Positions 34,080 to 42,981 of a DNA stretch of 64,000 nucleotides are shown one piece after another. Under the pieces are notes generated by a model. It saw only the letters and a program-made list of their open reading frames with translations. It had not been told where the DNA came from and made no database searches. The DNA lies in contig CAMEJP010000003.1 of assembly GCA_945920185.1 (NCBI GenBank), forward strand, positions 33,703 to 97,702, in the 5' to 3' direction. How positions within the stretch are numbered: position 1 is the first letter of the stretch; each line of letters begins with the position of its first letter. Both the position numbers and the translations under genes were made by a program. The stretch is from an uncultured Eubacterium sp. Its GTDB lineage: Bacteria > Bacillota > Clostridia > Lachnospirales > Lachnospiraceae.

Positions 34080-35465
34080 ATGGCAATGTTTGGCAAGTCG
34101 TATACAGCTACACCGGCGTACGACGATAAAAAAAGTAGCAAAGACGATACATCAGGTAAGAAGAAGGACAAAGGCATTCTTAATATGCCTATTTCAACAA
34201 ATATTCAAATTTCAAAGAAGGACAATGATATGAAAACAAGACAACAACCACCACAACAGAATGGATTTGATCCATTTGACCCATTTGATCCGTTTCCAAT
34301 AAGAGTTGGAGAGCGAGTACAGGTAGACCAGAATGGAAATATAGTGGGCTTTGGAGCAGAAGCTGAAGAAGACAATAAAATTGCAGTTGAAGAGATAAAG
34401 GAAGTTACTGATGCTTCGGTAGAACAGAGCGTTGACAAGAGCATCCAGACTGTAAAGCAGGAGTGGAATATTGATAATGTACCTATTGCACCTGCGGGAG
34501 AGATACAGCTTTCAGGTAATGATGATAAACAAACAGCTAATGTTTCTGCTTCTGTCAATACATCAACTGTTGCACCGGTAGCAGGAGAAGTTAAGGTTAC
34601 TGCTGAGACTCTTGCCGAGGTGACTAAGCAGGTTACGGAGTCTGTCACAAAGGCTATTAACGAGCAGATTACAGAAACTGTCACAAAGACTATTAATGAG
34701 CAGGTTACGGAAACTGTCACAAGGACTATTAATGAGCAGCTTACAAAGCAGATCGTAGCTGAGATTTCAAATCAGTTGGGCAATATCAGTACCGGTTCGG
34801 CAGATAGCACAATCCAGGCAGAAAGTATTGTTAATCTGGTAAATGAAAATGTAACTAAGCAGCTTGAAGAAATTACAGGAAAGCTCACAGATAGTCTGAA
34901 TGGTGTATCTTCAAAACTCGAAGCAAGTATATCTGATACCAATAATGCAAACAGTGTATCAGCATCTGCTGAAATTGCAGACCTCAAAGAAGAGATTCAG
35001 GCTATAAACGAAAGTATAGCTGCTGTTAAGACTGTACTTGAAAAGCCGGAAGAAGAACTCTCTGAATCGGAACAGACTGCAAGAATAAGCGCAGAAGTAG
35101 AAAGAGAAAAGAACAAGATGTTCAGCCATACGGTAGTTCCTCTTCTTGTATCCATGATTGAGGCAAGAGAGAATATTCTTAGGATGTCTCAGGTATATAA
35201 GGAAAAAGGAACAGACATACCAAGCGGCGTTATGAAAGGATACGCTTTCGATTTGGGAGATGCACTTGAGAAGCATAAAGTAGAGATATATCAGTCATCT
35301 AAGGGTGATAAGTTTAATTCTGCTATTCATAAGAAAATCGGAACTGTTGCGGCAACTAAGGAAGAACAGGACGGAACTATTGCAGCATCACTTTCATGCG
35401 GTTATAAATATAATGGTGAAGTAATATTCCAGGAGAAGGTAGATACCTACTTTATGAAGAAGTAA
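34080..35465 (+). CDS. Long coiled-coil protein with GrpE-like C-terminal domain
   Basis: 461 residues beginning MAMFGKSYTATPAY after GGAGG. A low-complexity N region (GKKKDKG, FDPFDPFDPFP) leads to a Thr/Glu-rich coiled coil containing three 12-residue repeats (TETVTKTINEQV type), encoded by 36-bp tandem repeats at 34635-34742. The C-terminal 130 residues look like GrpE: a helical segment (HTVVPLLVSMIEARENILRM) and a beta domain with GDKFNSAIHKKIGTV, DGTIAASLSCGYKYNGEVI, matching the GrpE pattern GxxFDPxxHEAV and GYxxNGRV. GrpE is the Hsp70 nucleotide exchange factor; this one is more than twice the usual size, so a scaffold or specialised exchange role is likely. Confidence 0.75.
   Translation: MAMFGKSYTATPAYDDKKSSKDDTSGKKKDKGILNMPISTNIQISKKDNDMKTRQQPPQQNGFDPFDPFDPFPIRVGERVQVDQNGNIVGFGAEAEEDNKIAVEEIKEVTDASVEQSVDKSIQTVKQEWNIDNVPIAPAGEIQLSGNDDKQTANVSASVNTSTVAPVAGEVKVTAETLAEVTKQVTESVTKAINEQITETVTKTINEQVTETVTRTINEQLTKQIVAEISNQLGNISTGSADSTIQAESIVNLVNENVTKQLEEITGKLTDSLNGVSSKLEASISDTNNANSVSASAEIADLKEEIQAINESIAAVKTVLEKPEEELSESEQTARISAEVEREKNKMFSHTVVPLLVSMIEARENILRMSQVYKEKGTDIPSGVMKGYAFDLGDALEKHKVEIYQSSKGDKFNSAIHKKIGTVAATKEEQDGTIAASLSCGYKYNGEVIFQEKVDTYFMKK
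34635..34742 (+). repeat. Three 36-bp tandem repeats inside the GrpE-like gene
   Basis: Units 34635-34670, 34671-34706 and 34707-34742 encode TESVTKAINEQI, TETVTKTINEQV and TETVTRTINEQL; the in-frame unit length keeps a continuous helix. Confidence 0.85.
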
Positions 35466-35501
35466 GGAATACTGTTTCATAATATAAGACAGATTTATAA
35501 A

Positions 35502-35540
35502 AGCCACAGACTTGAAATTGGTCAAGTTTGTGGCTTGTTT
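35502..35540. terminator. Bidirectional terminator after the GrpE-like gene
   Basis: 14-bp stem 35502-35515 / 35522-35535 with one G-U pair, 6-base loop, T-rich flank. It may also stop transcripts from abcF. Confidence 0.82.
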
Positions 35541-35598
35541 GTTGATATAAGCACTATCAGAGCAGTGCAGGAAAATGTTCAGATGTTTAATACTTCCT

Positions 35599-37494
35599 TT
35601 ATTCCTGCAGAGAATCCCATTCCTCATAATACTTTATCAGTTTTTCGTCTATGATTTCCTTTTCCTTATGAAGTTCCATAAGTTTTGAGATATCCCTTGC
35701 AATTTCGTCTTTTGATGATAATTCTTCGATTTCTCCAAGTCTTATCTCGGCTTCCTCTATCAGCTTTTCAAGCTTTGCGATTTCGTTCTGCTTTCTTTTT
35801 AACCGGTTCTGTTCTTCACGGCTTGCCTTGTAAGCCTCTCTGGAAGCTGATTTTGTATCAGATATCTCTGATTTGACATCTGTGGCAGAAACAGCTTTTT
35901 TCTCTATGTAGTAATCATAATTTCCGATGTATTTTGTAAGCACTTTGTCGCTTAATTCAACAATTCCCGTTGCGGTGCTGTTTATAAAATATCGATCATG
36001 TGATACATAAAAAACGGTTCCGGTATAGCTGTTAAGAGCTTTTTCAAGAATTTCCTTAGAGTTGATGTCAAGATGGTTTGTCGGCTCATCAAGGATTAAA
36101 AAATTAGCGTTTGATAGCATAAGTTTGGCAAGCGATATCCTTCCCCGCTCTCCGCCGCTGGTATCTTTGATTAGCTTAAATACGTCGTCCCCCGTAAAGA
36201 GAAATGCTGCCAGAACATTTCTTATTCTTGTATTGTCAAGGTAAGGATAGGCGTCGCTTATTTCATCAAAGATTGTTTTGTCCATATGGAGCACGGCGTG
36301 CTCCTGGTCATAATAACCGATGCTTACATTGCTTCCGAGCTTTATGCTGCCGCTATCCGGCAGGAGCACACCAGTGATAAGCTTTAATATTGTGGACTTT
36401 CCGGTTCCGTTGTCGCCTATAAGTGCAATTCTTTCGCCTCTTTTTATTTCCAGATTAAGACCGTCAAACAATAAAGAACCGTCAAAGCCTTTGGATAAGT
36501 CTTTGATGGACATAACGTCATTTCCGCTGATGCAGTCAGGCTCAAGAATAAGACGCATATTGGCGGTTTCTTCCAAAGGTTTTTCGATAATGTCCATACG
36601 ATCCAAAGCCTTTTCCCTGCTCTCGGCGCGTTTGATGGACTTTTCGCGGTTAAACTGCTTGAGCTTTGTAATAACTTCTTCTTGATGCTTTATTTCACGC
36701 TGCTGATTGTAGTATTCCTTAAGCCTCGCGGCATATACAAGTTCCTTCTTTTTCGCAAAATCAGAGTAGTTTCCGGAATATACCTGTGCTTTGGAATTTT
36801 CTATTCCGACTACCTTTGTAACTATTTTGTCAAGAAAATATCGGTCATGTGACACTATGATTACGCTGCCCTGATAGTTGGACAGATAATTCTCAAGCCA
36901 TGTAATGGATTTTAAATCCAAATGGTTGGTTGGCTCGTCAAGCAGGATAAGGTCGGGCTTTGTAAGAAGCAGTTTTCCGAGAGCTACTCGGGTTTTCTGA
37001 CCTCCTGAAAGGGCAGATACCTTTTTTGAAAAGTCATTTTCGCTAAAGCCAAGTCCTTTAAGCACTCCGGTCAGTTCGCTTTTATATGCGTAACCGTTAG
37101 CCGTTTCAAAATCGTGACTTACTCTTGAATACATATCCATAAGGCGTGAAAGTTCTGTCTCACCGGCATTTTTCATTTTCTGCTCAAGCTCTCTTAAATG
37201 AGCCTCCATCTCAATAATGTCCTTTTTGATGGAAAGAAGCTCGTCATATATTGAATTGTCTGAGGTAAGATCCTGATGCTGCGAAAGATAGCCAAGAGAG
37301 GTATCCTTGGCAAGAAAAACATTTCCGCCATCAGGTGCAATTTCACCTGCAATAATCTTTAAAAGAGTGGATTTTCCGGCACCGTTTATGCCCACTACAG
37401 CAACTTTTTCGTGCTTTTCAACGTTAAAGGAAATATTATTTAATATTTCGTCAATACCGTATGCTTTTGATATATTGTTGCATGATAAAATCAT
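35599..37494 (-). CDS. ABC-F family ATPase (ribosome-associated)
   Basis: Soluble tandem ABC ATPase of 631 residues with no membrane segments. Walker A motifs GINGAGKST (about 35) and GDNGTGKST (about 350), signatures LSGGQKTRVAL and SGGERGRISLA, and Walker B LLDEPTNHLDL and LILDEPTNHLDI are all intact. A linker between the two cassettes and a C-terminal coiled coil (about 540-631) place it near the YdiF/Uup type, which acts on ribosomes in translation; antibiotic protection is possible but not shown. It starts 4 bp after the pnp stop, so the two genes form an operon, with an AAAGGAT site inside the pnp end. Confidence 0.9.
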   Translation of the reverse strand: MILSCNNISKAYGIDEILNNISFNVEKHEKVAVVGINGAGKSTLLKIIAGEIAPDGGNVFLAKDTSLGYLSQHQDLTSDNSIYDELLSIKKDIIEMEAHLRELEQKMKNAGETELSRLMDMYSRVSHDFETANGYAYKSELTGVLKGLGFSENDFSKKVSALSGGQKTRVALGKLLLTKPDLILLDEPTNHLDLKSITWLENYLSNYQGSVIIVSHDRYFLDKIVTKVVGIENSKAQVYSGNYSDFAKKKELVYAARLKEYYNQQREIKHQEEVITKLKQFNREKSIKRAESREKALDRMDIIEKPLEETANMRLILEPDCISGNDVMSIKDLSKGFDGSLLFDGLNLEIKRGERIALIGDNGTGKSTILKLITGVLLPDSGSIKLGSNVSIGYYDQEHAVLHMDKTIFDEISDAYPYLDNTRIRNVLAAFLFTGDDVFKLIKDTSGGERGRISLAKLMLSNANFLILDEPTNHLDINSKEILEKALNSYTGTVFYVSHDRYFINSTATGIVELSDKVLTKYIGNYDYYIEKKAVSATDVKSEISDTKSASREAYKASREEQNRLKRKQNEIAKLEKLIEEAEIRLGEIEELSSKDEIARDISKLMELHKEKEIIDEKLIKYYEEWDSLQE

Positions 37495-37498
37495 TTGT

Positions 37499-38326
37499 TT
37501 ATAAATCCTTTACTATATCTTTTACAAGAGAAACCATATTTTTCTCTGCAAGTTTTGCGATAGCCACAACTTCATCATGGGCGAGGGCATTGCCTGAAAG
37601 CCCGGCGGCTTTATTGGTTATAAGTGACAGACCTAAAATGTTCATTCCGCAGTGTCTTGCAACTATTGCCTCGGGAACTGTGGACATACCTGTTGCGTCA
37701 GCTCCGAGTATCTTTAAAGCCCTGATATCTGCCGGAGATTCATATCTCGGACCCGGAAAGAATGAATAGACACCGCTTTTAAGAGGGATGTCAAGACGTT
37801 TTCCACATTCTGCGGCAAGCTCAGAAAGTTTTTGGCTGTATACATTTGTCATATCCGGAAAACGTGGACCAAATTCATCAAGATTTTCTCCTCGAAGAGG
37901 TGAAGGGCAGAAAAGCGAAATGTGGTCTTTTATAATCATAATGTCACCCGGATTCAATGAGTCTCCCAATCCTCCCGCAGCATTTGTTATAATAATGTTT
38001 TCAATGCCCATTTTTTTGAACACGCGTACAGGCAGTGTCACTGTTGACATATCATTTCCTTCGTAATAGTGGAAACGTCCTTTCATAGCCAATACATATT
38101 TTCCGCTTATGCTTCCGTATACAAGCTTTCCTGCGTGACCTGCAACAGTTGATACGGGAAAATACGGGATATCAGCATAATCTATTACCACGGGATTTTC
38201 TATCTCATCCGCAAGGGGGCCAAGTCCCGAACCAAGTATGATGGATACCTGTGGAATTTTATCTGTCCTGCTGCGAATATAATCGCAGGCGCTGTCAATC
38301 ATATTAATATAATCCTTGTTTTTCAT
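37499..38326 (-). CDS. Purine nucleoside phosphorylase
   Basis: Phosphorolyses guanosine or inosine nucleosides in purine salvage. The 275 residues match the trimeric PNP/MTAP class: IILGSGLGPLADEI, PYFPVSTVAGHAGKL, GRFHYYEGNDMSTVTLPVRV, NAAGGLGDSLNPGDIMIIKDHI, FFPGPRYESPADIR and LSLITNKAAGLSG. The ATG at 38326 follows GGAGC by 6 bases; the alternative at 38338 overlaps it. Its promoter is TTGCAA-17-TATAAT on the minus strand, sharing the -35 hexamer with the divergent methionine synthase operon. Confidence 0.92.
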   Translation of the reverse strand: MKNKDYINMIDSACDYIRSRTDKIPQVSIILGSGLGPLADEIENPVVIDYADIPYFPVSTVAGHAGKLVYGSISGKYVLAMKGRFHYYEGNDMSTVTLPVRVFKKMGIENIIITNAAGGLGDSLNPGDIMIIKDHISLFCPSPLRGENLDEFGPRFPDMTNVYSQKLSELAAECGKRLDIPLKSGVYSFFPGPRYESPADIRALKILGADATGMSTVPEAIVARHCGMNILGLSLITNKAAGLSGNALAHDEVVAIAKLAEKNMVSLVKDIVKDL

Positions 38327-38358
38327 AATAAGCTCCATTCTGTATTATTTTTACAAAT

Positions 38359-38411
38359 ATTATAACGAAAAAACATAGAACTTGCAATAACTACCTATTG
38401 TATACTATAAT
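38359..38411. promoter_or_regulatory. Back-to-back promoters sharing one palindromic -35 box
   Basis: TTGCAA at 38382-38387 reads the same on both strands. Leftward: 17-bp spacer and TATAAT (38364-38359) for pnp. Rightward: 18-bp spacer and TATAAT (38406-38411) for the methionine synthase operon. Only one polymerase could bind at a time. Confidence 0.7.
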
Positions 38412-38415
38412 GAAA

Positions 38416-38515
38416 TATAAACAAGGGTTGTCGCCCGCGGTGAGTATTCACTGCTTGCCGTAAATGTTTAGAAATTGCGCTGTCTTTGGTGACATGCGCA
38501 AGAATGTGAGGAAAT
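38416..38515 (+). promoter_or_regulatory. Structured leader of the methionine synthase operon
   Basis: About 100 bases. TTGCGCTGTC can pair with GACATGCGCAA (bulged T), and the next bases are GAATGTGAGGAA, the ribosome binding segment. It resembles the leader at 9534-9602 in its last 30 bases. No cobalamin, SAM or T-box motif was recognised. Confidence 0.4.
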
Positions 38516-39199
38516 ATGTACGACGATATTAAACTTGACAAACTTAACAGGACAGAAACACTTAAATATCTTGGGTACGGAAACATAAATGCAGATGAAA
38601 AAACGGATAAACTTATGGATTTGGCAGAGGAAAAGATACTTGAAGCTGCAAAGCCAAGATATATATACAAGCTGTTTGATATAAATGAGTGTGAGGAAGG
38701 CGTTGAAATTTGCGGTACAAGCCTTATTCTTCATGGCGACGATATAAGGGAGCACCTGTCGGGGTGTAAGCAGGCTGTACTGTTTGCGGCTACTGTCTCG
38801 TCAGATATTGATAACATTATAAAAACATACAGTTATACCGATGTGCTTATGTCACTTGTTCTTGACTGTATGGCGAGTGTTGCGGTAGAACAGGTAGGAA
38901 ACAGATTCGATGATATGATTGCATCAAAACTGCCTGATAAGTATCTGACTTTCAGATTCGGAGTCGGTTACGGAGATTTGCCCCTTGCTCAGCAGAGCGA
39001 AGTTATAGCTGTGCTTGACGCTTCAAAGCGCATAGGCATTACTGTCACTAAGGACAATATAATGATACCGAGAAAATCCATCACGGGTATAATGGGAATA
39101 TCCGATACTCCGGTGGCGAAAAAAAAGCAGGGCTGTGCCATATGCAGCATGAAAGATATATGCAGATTCAGAAAGGCAGGAAATCATTGTAATGGATAA
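38516..39199 (+). CDS. Methionine synthase activation-domain protein (split MetH)
   Basis: 227 residues equivalent to the C-terminal AdoMet-binding reactivation domain of cobalamin methionine synthase. The motif FRFGVGYGDLPLAQQ corresponds to the family RxSPGYGDLP AdoMet site, and GITVTKDNIMIPRKSITGIMG follows as in full MetH. A Cys-rich end (CAICSMKDICRF) is an addition seen in stand-alone forms. It overlaps the next gene, which lacks this domain, by 8 bp, so the two products form one functional enzyme: catalysis in MetH and reductive re-methylation of cob(II)alamin here. Confidence 0.88.
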   Translation: MYDDIKLDKLNRTETLKYLGYGNINADEKTDKLMDLAEEKILEAAKPRYIYKLFDINECEEGVEICGTSLILHGDDIREHLSGCKQAVLFAATVSSDIDNIIKTYSYTDVLMSLVLDCMASVAVEQVGNRFDDMIASKLPDKYLTFRFGVGYGDLPLAQQSEVIAVLDASKRIGITVTKDNIMIPRKSITGIMGISDTPVAKKKQGCAICSMKDICRFRKAGNHCNG

Positions 39200-41570
39200 T
39201 ATATTTTCACAGGATAAATTTTTGGTTCTTGACGGAGCTATGGGAACCATGCTTCAGAGAAAAGGTATGAAGCTTGGCGTTATACCGGAGACATTAAGCA
39301 TAACGGACAAAGAGATGATTATAGACATACACAGACAGTATATATCAGCCGGTGCAAATGTCATATATACAAATACATTTGGTGCGAATGGATATAAGCT
39401 GGCACATTGTGAATATTCGGTCGAAGAGGTGATAAAGGCTTCCGTGGCAAATGCCAGAGAGGCAGCTTTGGGTACGGATACTCTTGTTGCACTTGATATA
39501 GGACCAATCGGTCAGCTTCTTGAACCTACCGGAAATATGACCTTTGATGAGGCATATGACTATTATAAGGAGCAGATACTTGCAGGAAGCGATGCAGACC
39601 TGATTGTTTTTGAAACAATGACGGATTTGTATGAGCTTAAGGCGGCAGTGCTTGCGGCACGTGAAAATTCAAATCTTCCCGTTATGACCACAATGACTTT
39701 TGAGGCAAATGAAAGAACATTTACGGGATGCAGTGTTGAGAGTATGGCAGTTACTTTGTCAGGGCTTGGAGTCGATGCACTCGGAGTCAACTGTTCTCTT
39801 GGACCTAAAGAGCTTATGCCTATCATTGAAAAGCTTACACGCTGGACAAATCTTCCGATAGCAGTAAAGCCAAATGCGGGACTTCCTGACCCTCTGACAA
39901 ATACTTATGATATGGATGCTGACGATTTTGCGGTATATATGAAAGAAATAGTGTCCATGGGTGTGAAGATATTTGGCGGATGCTGCGGTACTGACCCTGA
40001 ATTTATCAGGAAACTCAGCGAGATGCTTTCAAAAGAAACGCCTGTAACCAGGATAAAGATGATACCTCCATGCGTGTGTACACCGTCTAAAATGGTTGCG
40101 ATTACGGAACCGAGAATTATCGGTGAGAGAATAAATCCGACGGGCAAAAAGCGTTTCAAGCAGGCTCTTATTGACGGAGATATAAATTATATACTCTCCC
40201 AGGGACTTGAACAGGTGTCTGCAGGAGCAGATATTCTTGATGTCAACGTAGGACTTCCGGGTATTGATGAGCGACAGATGATGACAGATACCATAAAAGC
40301 ACTGCAATCAGTTGTGACTGTTCCTCTCCAGATAGATTCTACCATACCGGAGGTTCTTGAAGCGGGACTGAGGGCATACAACGGCAAGCCTATCGTAAAT
40401 TCCGTAAACGGAGAAGAGGAAACCATGGAAAAAATACTTCCTCTCGTAAAGAAATACGGAGCAGCAGTTGTAGGTCTTACACTTGATAAAAACGGAATTC
40501 CTAAGAAGGCTGAGGACAGGTTTGAGATAGCAAAAAAAATATTGGCAAAGGCTTTGGAATACGGCATACCAAAGGAGGATGTATTTATTGACTGCTTAAC
40601 GCTTACCGCTTCGGCAGAGCAGGAGGGCGTTATGGAAACGCTTAAGGCTCTTCACAGAGTTAAGGAAGAACTTGGGCTCAAAACGGTGCTTGGCGTATCC
40701 AACATATCCTTCGGACTCCCTAACAGAGAACTGGTAAACCATAACTTTCTTACAATGGCACTTACCAACGGACTTGACCTTCCAATCATCAATCCGAATG
40801 TTGCCAGTATGTCAGGCGCGGTAAGAGCATACAAGCTGTTGGCAAATATCGATAAGAATTCTGTTGAATATATTAAAGCATACAATGATGCAAATGTGTC
40901 AAATACGGCAAAGTCAGGTGCTTTGGAGGTTGATAAGAAACTGTCTTCTGATATGGATCTTTCCTATGCCGTGTATAACGGACTGAAGGAAGAGGGAGCA
41001 AGAATAACAAGAAAGCTTCTTGAAACCACTGACTCAATGGATATAGTGAACAACATTCTCATACCCGCTCTTGACAAAATCGGTGACGAGTTTGAAAAGG
41101 GAACTCTGTTCCTTCCTCAGCTTATTCTTGCTGCTCAGGTAACACAGGCGTCTTTTGAAGAGATAAAAAAGAAAATGCTTGAAAGCAACACTGAAACCGT
41201 AAGTAAAGGTAAAATTGTCATAGCTACCGTAAAGGGCGATATTCATGATATAGGAAAAAATATCGTAAAGGTACTTTTGGAAAATTACGGTTATACGGTT
41301 ATAGACTTAGGAAAGGACGTACCGTATGAAGCAGTTGTGGAGGCTGTAAAATCAAGCGAAGCAAAGCTTGTCGGTTTGTCAGCTCTTATGACTACCACAC
41401 TTGTATCAATGAAAAAGACAATAGAACTTATTCATGAAAATGAGCTTGATTGCAAGATTATGGTTGGAGGCGCAGTTCTTACACCGGAGTATGCTCTGGA
41501 GATAGGAGCGGACTTTTATGCAAAAGATGCAAAGGAGTCAGTGGATATAGCAAAACGTGTTCTGGGATAG
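39192..41570 (+). CDS. metH: Cobalamin-dependent methionine synthase without activation domain
   Basis: Transfers methyl from methyltetrahydrofolate to homocysteine via cobalamin. Of the four MetH modules, the 792 residues hold three. Homocysteine methyltransferase (about 1-280) has GANVIYTNTFGAN, VNCSLGP and GGCCGTDP zinc ligands. The pterin domain (about 300-560) has IGERINPTGKKRFKQAL and DVNVGLPGIDE. The cobalamin cap and binding domain (about 580-792) has GDIHDIGKN, whose His is the lower cobalt ligand, and VGLSALMTTTL. The reactivation domain is encoded by the preceding gene. This split form is common in Clostridia. Confidence 0.94.
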   Translation: MDNIFSQDKFLVLDGAMGTMLQRKGMKLGVIPETLSITDKEMIIDIHRQYISAGANVIYTNTFGANGYKLAHCEYSVEEVIKASVANAREAALGTDTLVALDIGPIGQLLEPTGNMTFDEAYDYYKEQILAGSDADLIVFETMTDLYELKAAVLAARENSNLPVMTTMTFEANERTFTGCSVESMAVTLSGLGVDALGVNCSLGPKELMPIIEKLTRWTNLPIAVKPNAGLPDPLTNTYDMDADDFAVYMKEIVSMGVKIFGGCCGTDPEFIRKLSEMLSKETPVTRIKMIPPCVCTPSKMVAITEPRIIGERINPTGKKRFKQALIDGDINYILSQGLEQVSAGADILDVNVGLPGIDERQMMTDTIKALQSVVTVPLQIDSTIPEVLEAGLRAYNGKPIVNSVNGEEETMEKILPLVKKYGAAVVGLTLDKNGIPKKAEDRFEIAKKILAKALEYGIPKEDVFIDCLTLTASAEQEGVMETLKALHRVKEELGLKTVLGVSNISFGLPNRELVNHNFLTMALTNGLDLPIINPNVASMSGAVRAYKLLANIDKNSVEYIKAYNDANVSNTAKSGALEVDKKLSSDMDLSYAVYNGLKEEGARITRKLLETTDSMDIVNNILIPALDKIGDEFEKGTLFLPQLILAAQVTQASFEEIKKKMLESNTETVSKGKIVIATVKGDIHDIGKNIVKVLLENYGYTVIDLGKDVPYEAVVEAVKSSEAKLVGLSALMTTTLVSMKKTIELIHENELDCKIMVGGAVLTPEYALEIGADFYAKDAKESVDIAKRVLG

Positions 41571-41646
41571 CTTTTAAGCAAGGAAAATCCTGCTTTCCGT
41601 AAAGAAAAAAATCCACTTCTTCATTTAACAAAATTTTAATTCACAT

Positions 41647-41675
41647 TTGACAAATTCTTAACAATGAAGTATAAT
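41647..41675 (+). promoter_or_regulatory. Sigma-A promoter of rex
   Basis: -35 TTGACA (41647-41652), 17-bp spacer, -10 TATAAT (41670-41675): perfect consensus. It leaves only about 25 bp of leader before the GTG start. Confidence 0.85.
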
Positions 41676-41707
41676 ATACTAAACATATGATTTGGAAGGT
41701 GAGAAAT

Positions 41708-42364
41708 GTGGAAGAGAAGAAAATATCAAGTGCGGTAATAAGAAGGCTTCCAAGATATTACAGATATTTGGGAGAGCTTTTGGAAAACGGAGTTGAAAGA
41801 ATATCTTCTAATGAACTAAGTGACAGGATGAAAGTTACTGCTTCCCAGATTAGACAGGATCTCAACAATTTTGGCGGCTTCGGACAGCAGGGTTATGGCT
41901 ATAATGTAGCCAATCTTTACAGTGAAATCGGAAAAATTCTCGGAATAGATACAAAGCACTCTATGATAGTGGTAGGAGCAGGAAATCTCGGACAGGCTAT
42001 TGCCAATTATGCCGACTTTGCCAAGAGAGGATTTGTCATCAAAGGTATTTTTGATATAAAGCCGGAACTGAAAGGCACTTCTATCCGTGGAATAAATATA
42101 TATATGTTGGAAGATATGGAGGAATTTATAAAAAAGAATTCCATAGAAATAGCAGCTCTTACAATTCCCAAGTCAGAAGCCGTTAATGTAGGCGAAAGAC
42201 TTGCCGCAGCCGGTATAAAGGCAATATGGAATTTTGCCCATACGGACCTTAATCTTCCTGAAAATATTGTTGTTGAAAACGTGCATTTGTCGGAGAGCCT
42301 TATGAGGCTGTCCTACAATATGGTAAACCAGGGCAAGGCTACGAAGAAGAGTAGGAAATCTTAA
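41708..42364 (+). CDS. rex: Redox-sensing transcriptional repressor Rex
   Basis: Senses the NADH/NAD+ ratio and represses fermentation genes. The 218 residues combine an N-terminal winged helix (SAVIRRLPRYYRYLGELLENG, VTASQIRQDLNNFGGFGQQGYGY) with a Rossmann domain (VVGAGNLGQAIANY, about 86) and a C-terminal dimer segment (LSESLMRLSYNMVNQ). The GTG at 41708 is preferred because GGAAGGTGAG precedes it; the ATG at 41687 would be nearly leaderless. No complete TTGTTAA-type Rex site was seen at its own promoter. It heads a long co-directional run through acpS, nnr and alr. Confidence 0.95.
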   Translation: MEEKKISSAVIRRLPRYYRYLGELLENGVERISSNELSDRMKVTASQIRQDLNNFGGFGQQGYGYNVANLYSEIGKILGIDTKHSMIVVGAGNLGQAIANYADFAKRGFVIKGIFDIKPELKGTSIRGINIYMLEDMEEFIKKNSIEIAALTIPKSEAVNVGERLAAAGIKAIWNFAHTDLNLPENIVVENVHLSESLMRLSYNMVNQGKATKKSRKS

Positions 42365-42375
42365 CGGAGATTATT

Positions 42376-42981
42376 ATGCGCAAGGAAGAGTTAGAAAAGA
42401 TATATTCTGTTGTAAAAAGCAAAAATATTCCCATACTTGTACTTGATGAAAAGTGGCATACGCTTTTTAAGGATAAAGATAAAACGCCGCGTATAGCAGA
42501 ACTGGAAAAAAAACTTAATGACGCGTTAAAGAAGCAGGGACAGATAACAAACGACTTAAAAGAACTGAGAAAGCTTAAAACTAAGCTTATTGAGGGCGTG
42601 GTTGCCAATATGGAAACTCTTGACAGCGACCCAAAGAAGCAGAAAATCAATTCCAAGAACCAAAAGCTTATAGTTGAGGCGAATGAAAAGATAGAAGCTT
42701 TGGAAGATGAAGAGTTGGAAATGCCGCGAATTATCCGTGAGGCAAATGTAGAACTTATGATAGAATGTGTTACGGTGAGCTATGACAGAATCAAGAAGAA
42801 CAAGGCTGATATAGAACTTTTAAACCGCTGGATTAATGAGATGCGTATAGAACTTAAGAAGAAGCTTCTCATAAAACAGGACAAGGAAATGAAGAATTCT
42901 GATACATACTCATATCTTCACGACATACTTGGACAGGAAATTATGGAAATATTTGATAAATCGGACGAGGAAAAGACCTGA
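42376..42981 (+). CDS. Coiled-coil protein between rex and acpS, unknown
   Basis: 201 residues, not recognised. It is highly charged with long helices: AELEKKLNDALKKQGQITNDLKELRKLKTKL and VEANEKIEALEDEELEMPRIIREANVELM. No membrane segment, cysteine motif or catalytic pattern is visible. It has a strong GGAGA site. Its stop overlaps the acpS start (TGATG), so it is translationally coupled and expressed with redox and cell-wall genes. A structural or adaptor role is only inference. Confidence 0.65.
   Translation: MRKEELEKIYSVVKSKNIPILVLDEKWHTLFKDKDKTPRIAELEKKLNDALKKQGQITNDLKELRKLKTKLIEGVVANMETLDSDPKKQKINSKNQKLIVEANEKIEALEDEELEMPRIIREANVELMIECVTVSYDRIKKNKADIELLNRWINEMRIELKKKLLIKQDKEMKNSDTYSYLHDILGQEIMEIFDKSDEEKT

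Noticed and set aside
34205..34720. Minus-strand frame of 171 codons inside the GrpE-like gene
   Set aside because: It mirrors the Thr/Val repeats of the real gene and has no start signal.
38412..38515. Cobalamin or SAM riboswitch before the methionine synthase operon
   Set aside because: The function would fit, but no B12-box or SAM-I core sequence is present. It is kept only as an unclassified leader.
41578..41600. Terminator after metH
   Set aside because: AGCAAGGA...TCCTGCT forms only a short bulged stem without a clear T-run.
41600..41707. Rex operator at the rex promoter
   Set aside because: TTTAACAAAATTTTAA resembles half a site, but the full TTGTTAA-N4-TTAACAA palindrome is absent.
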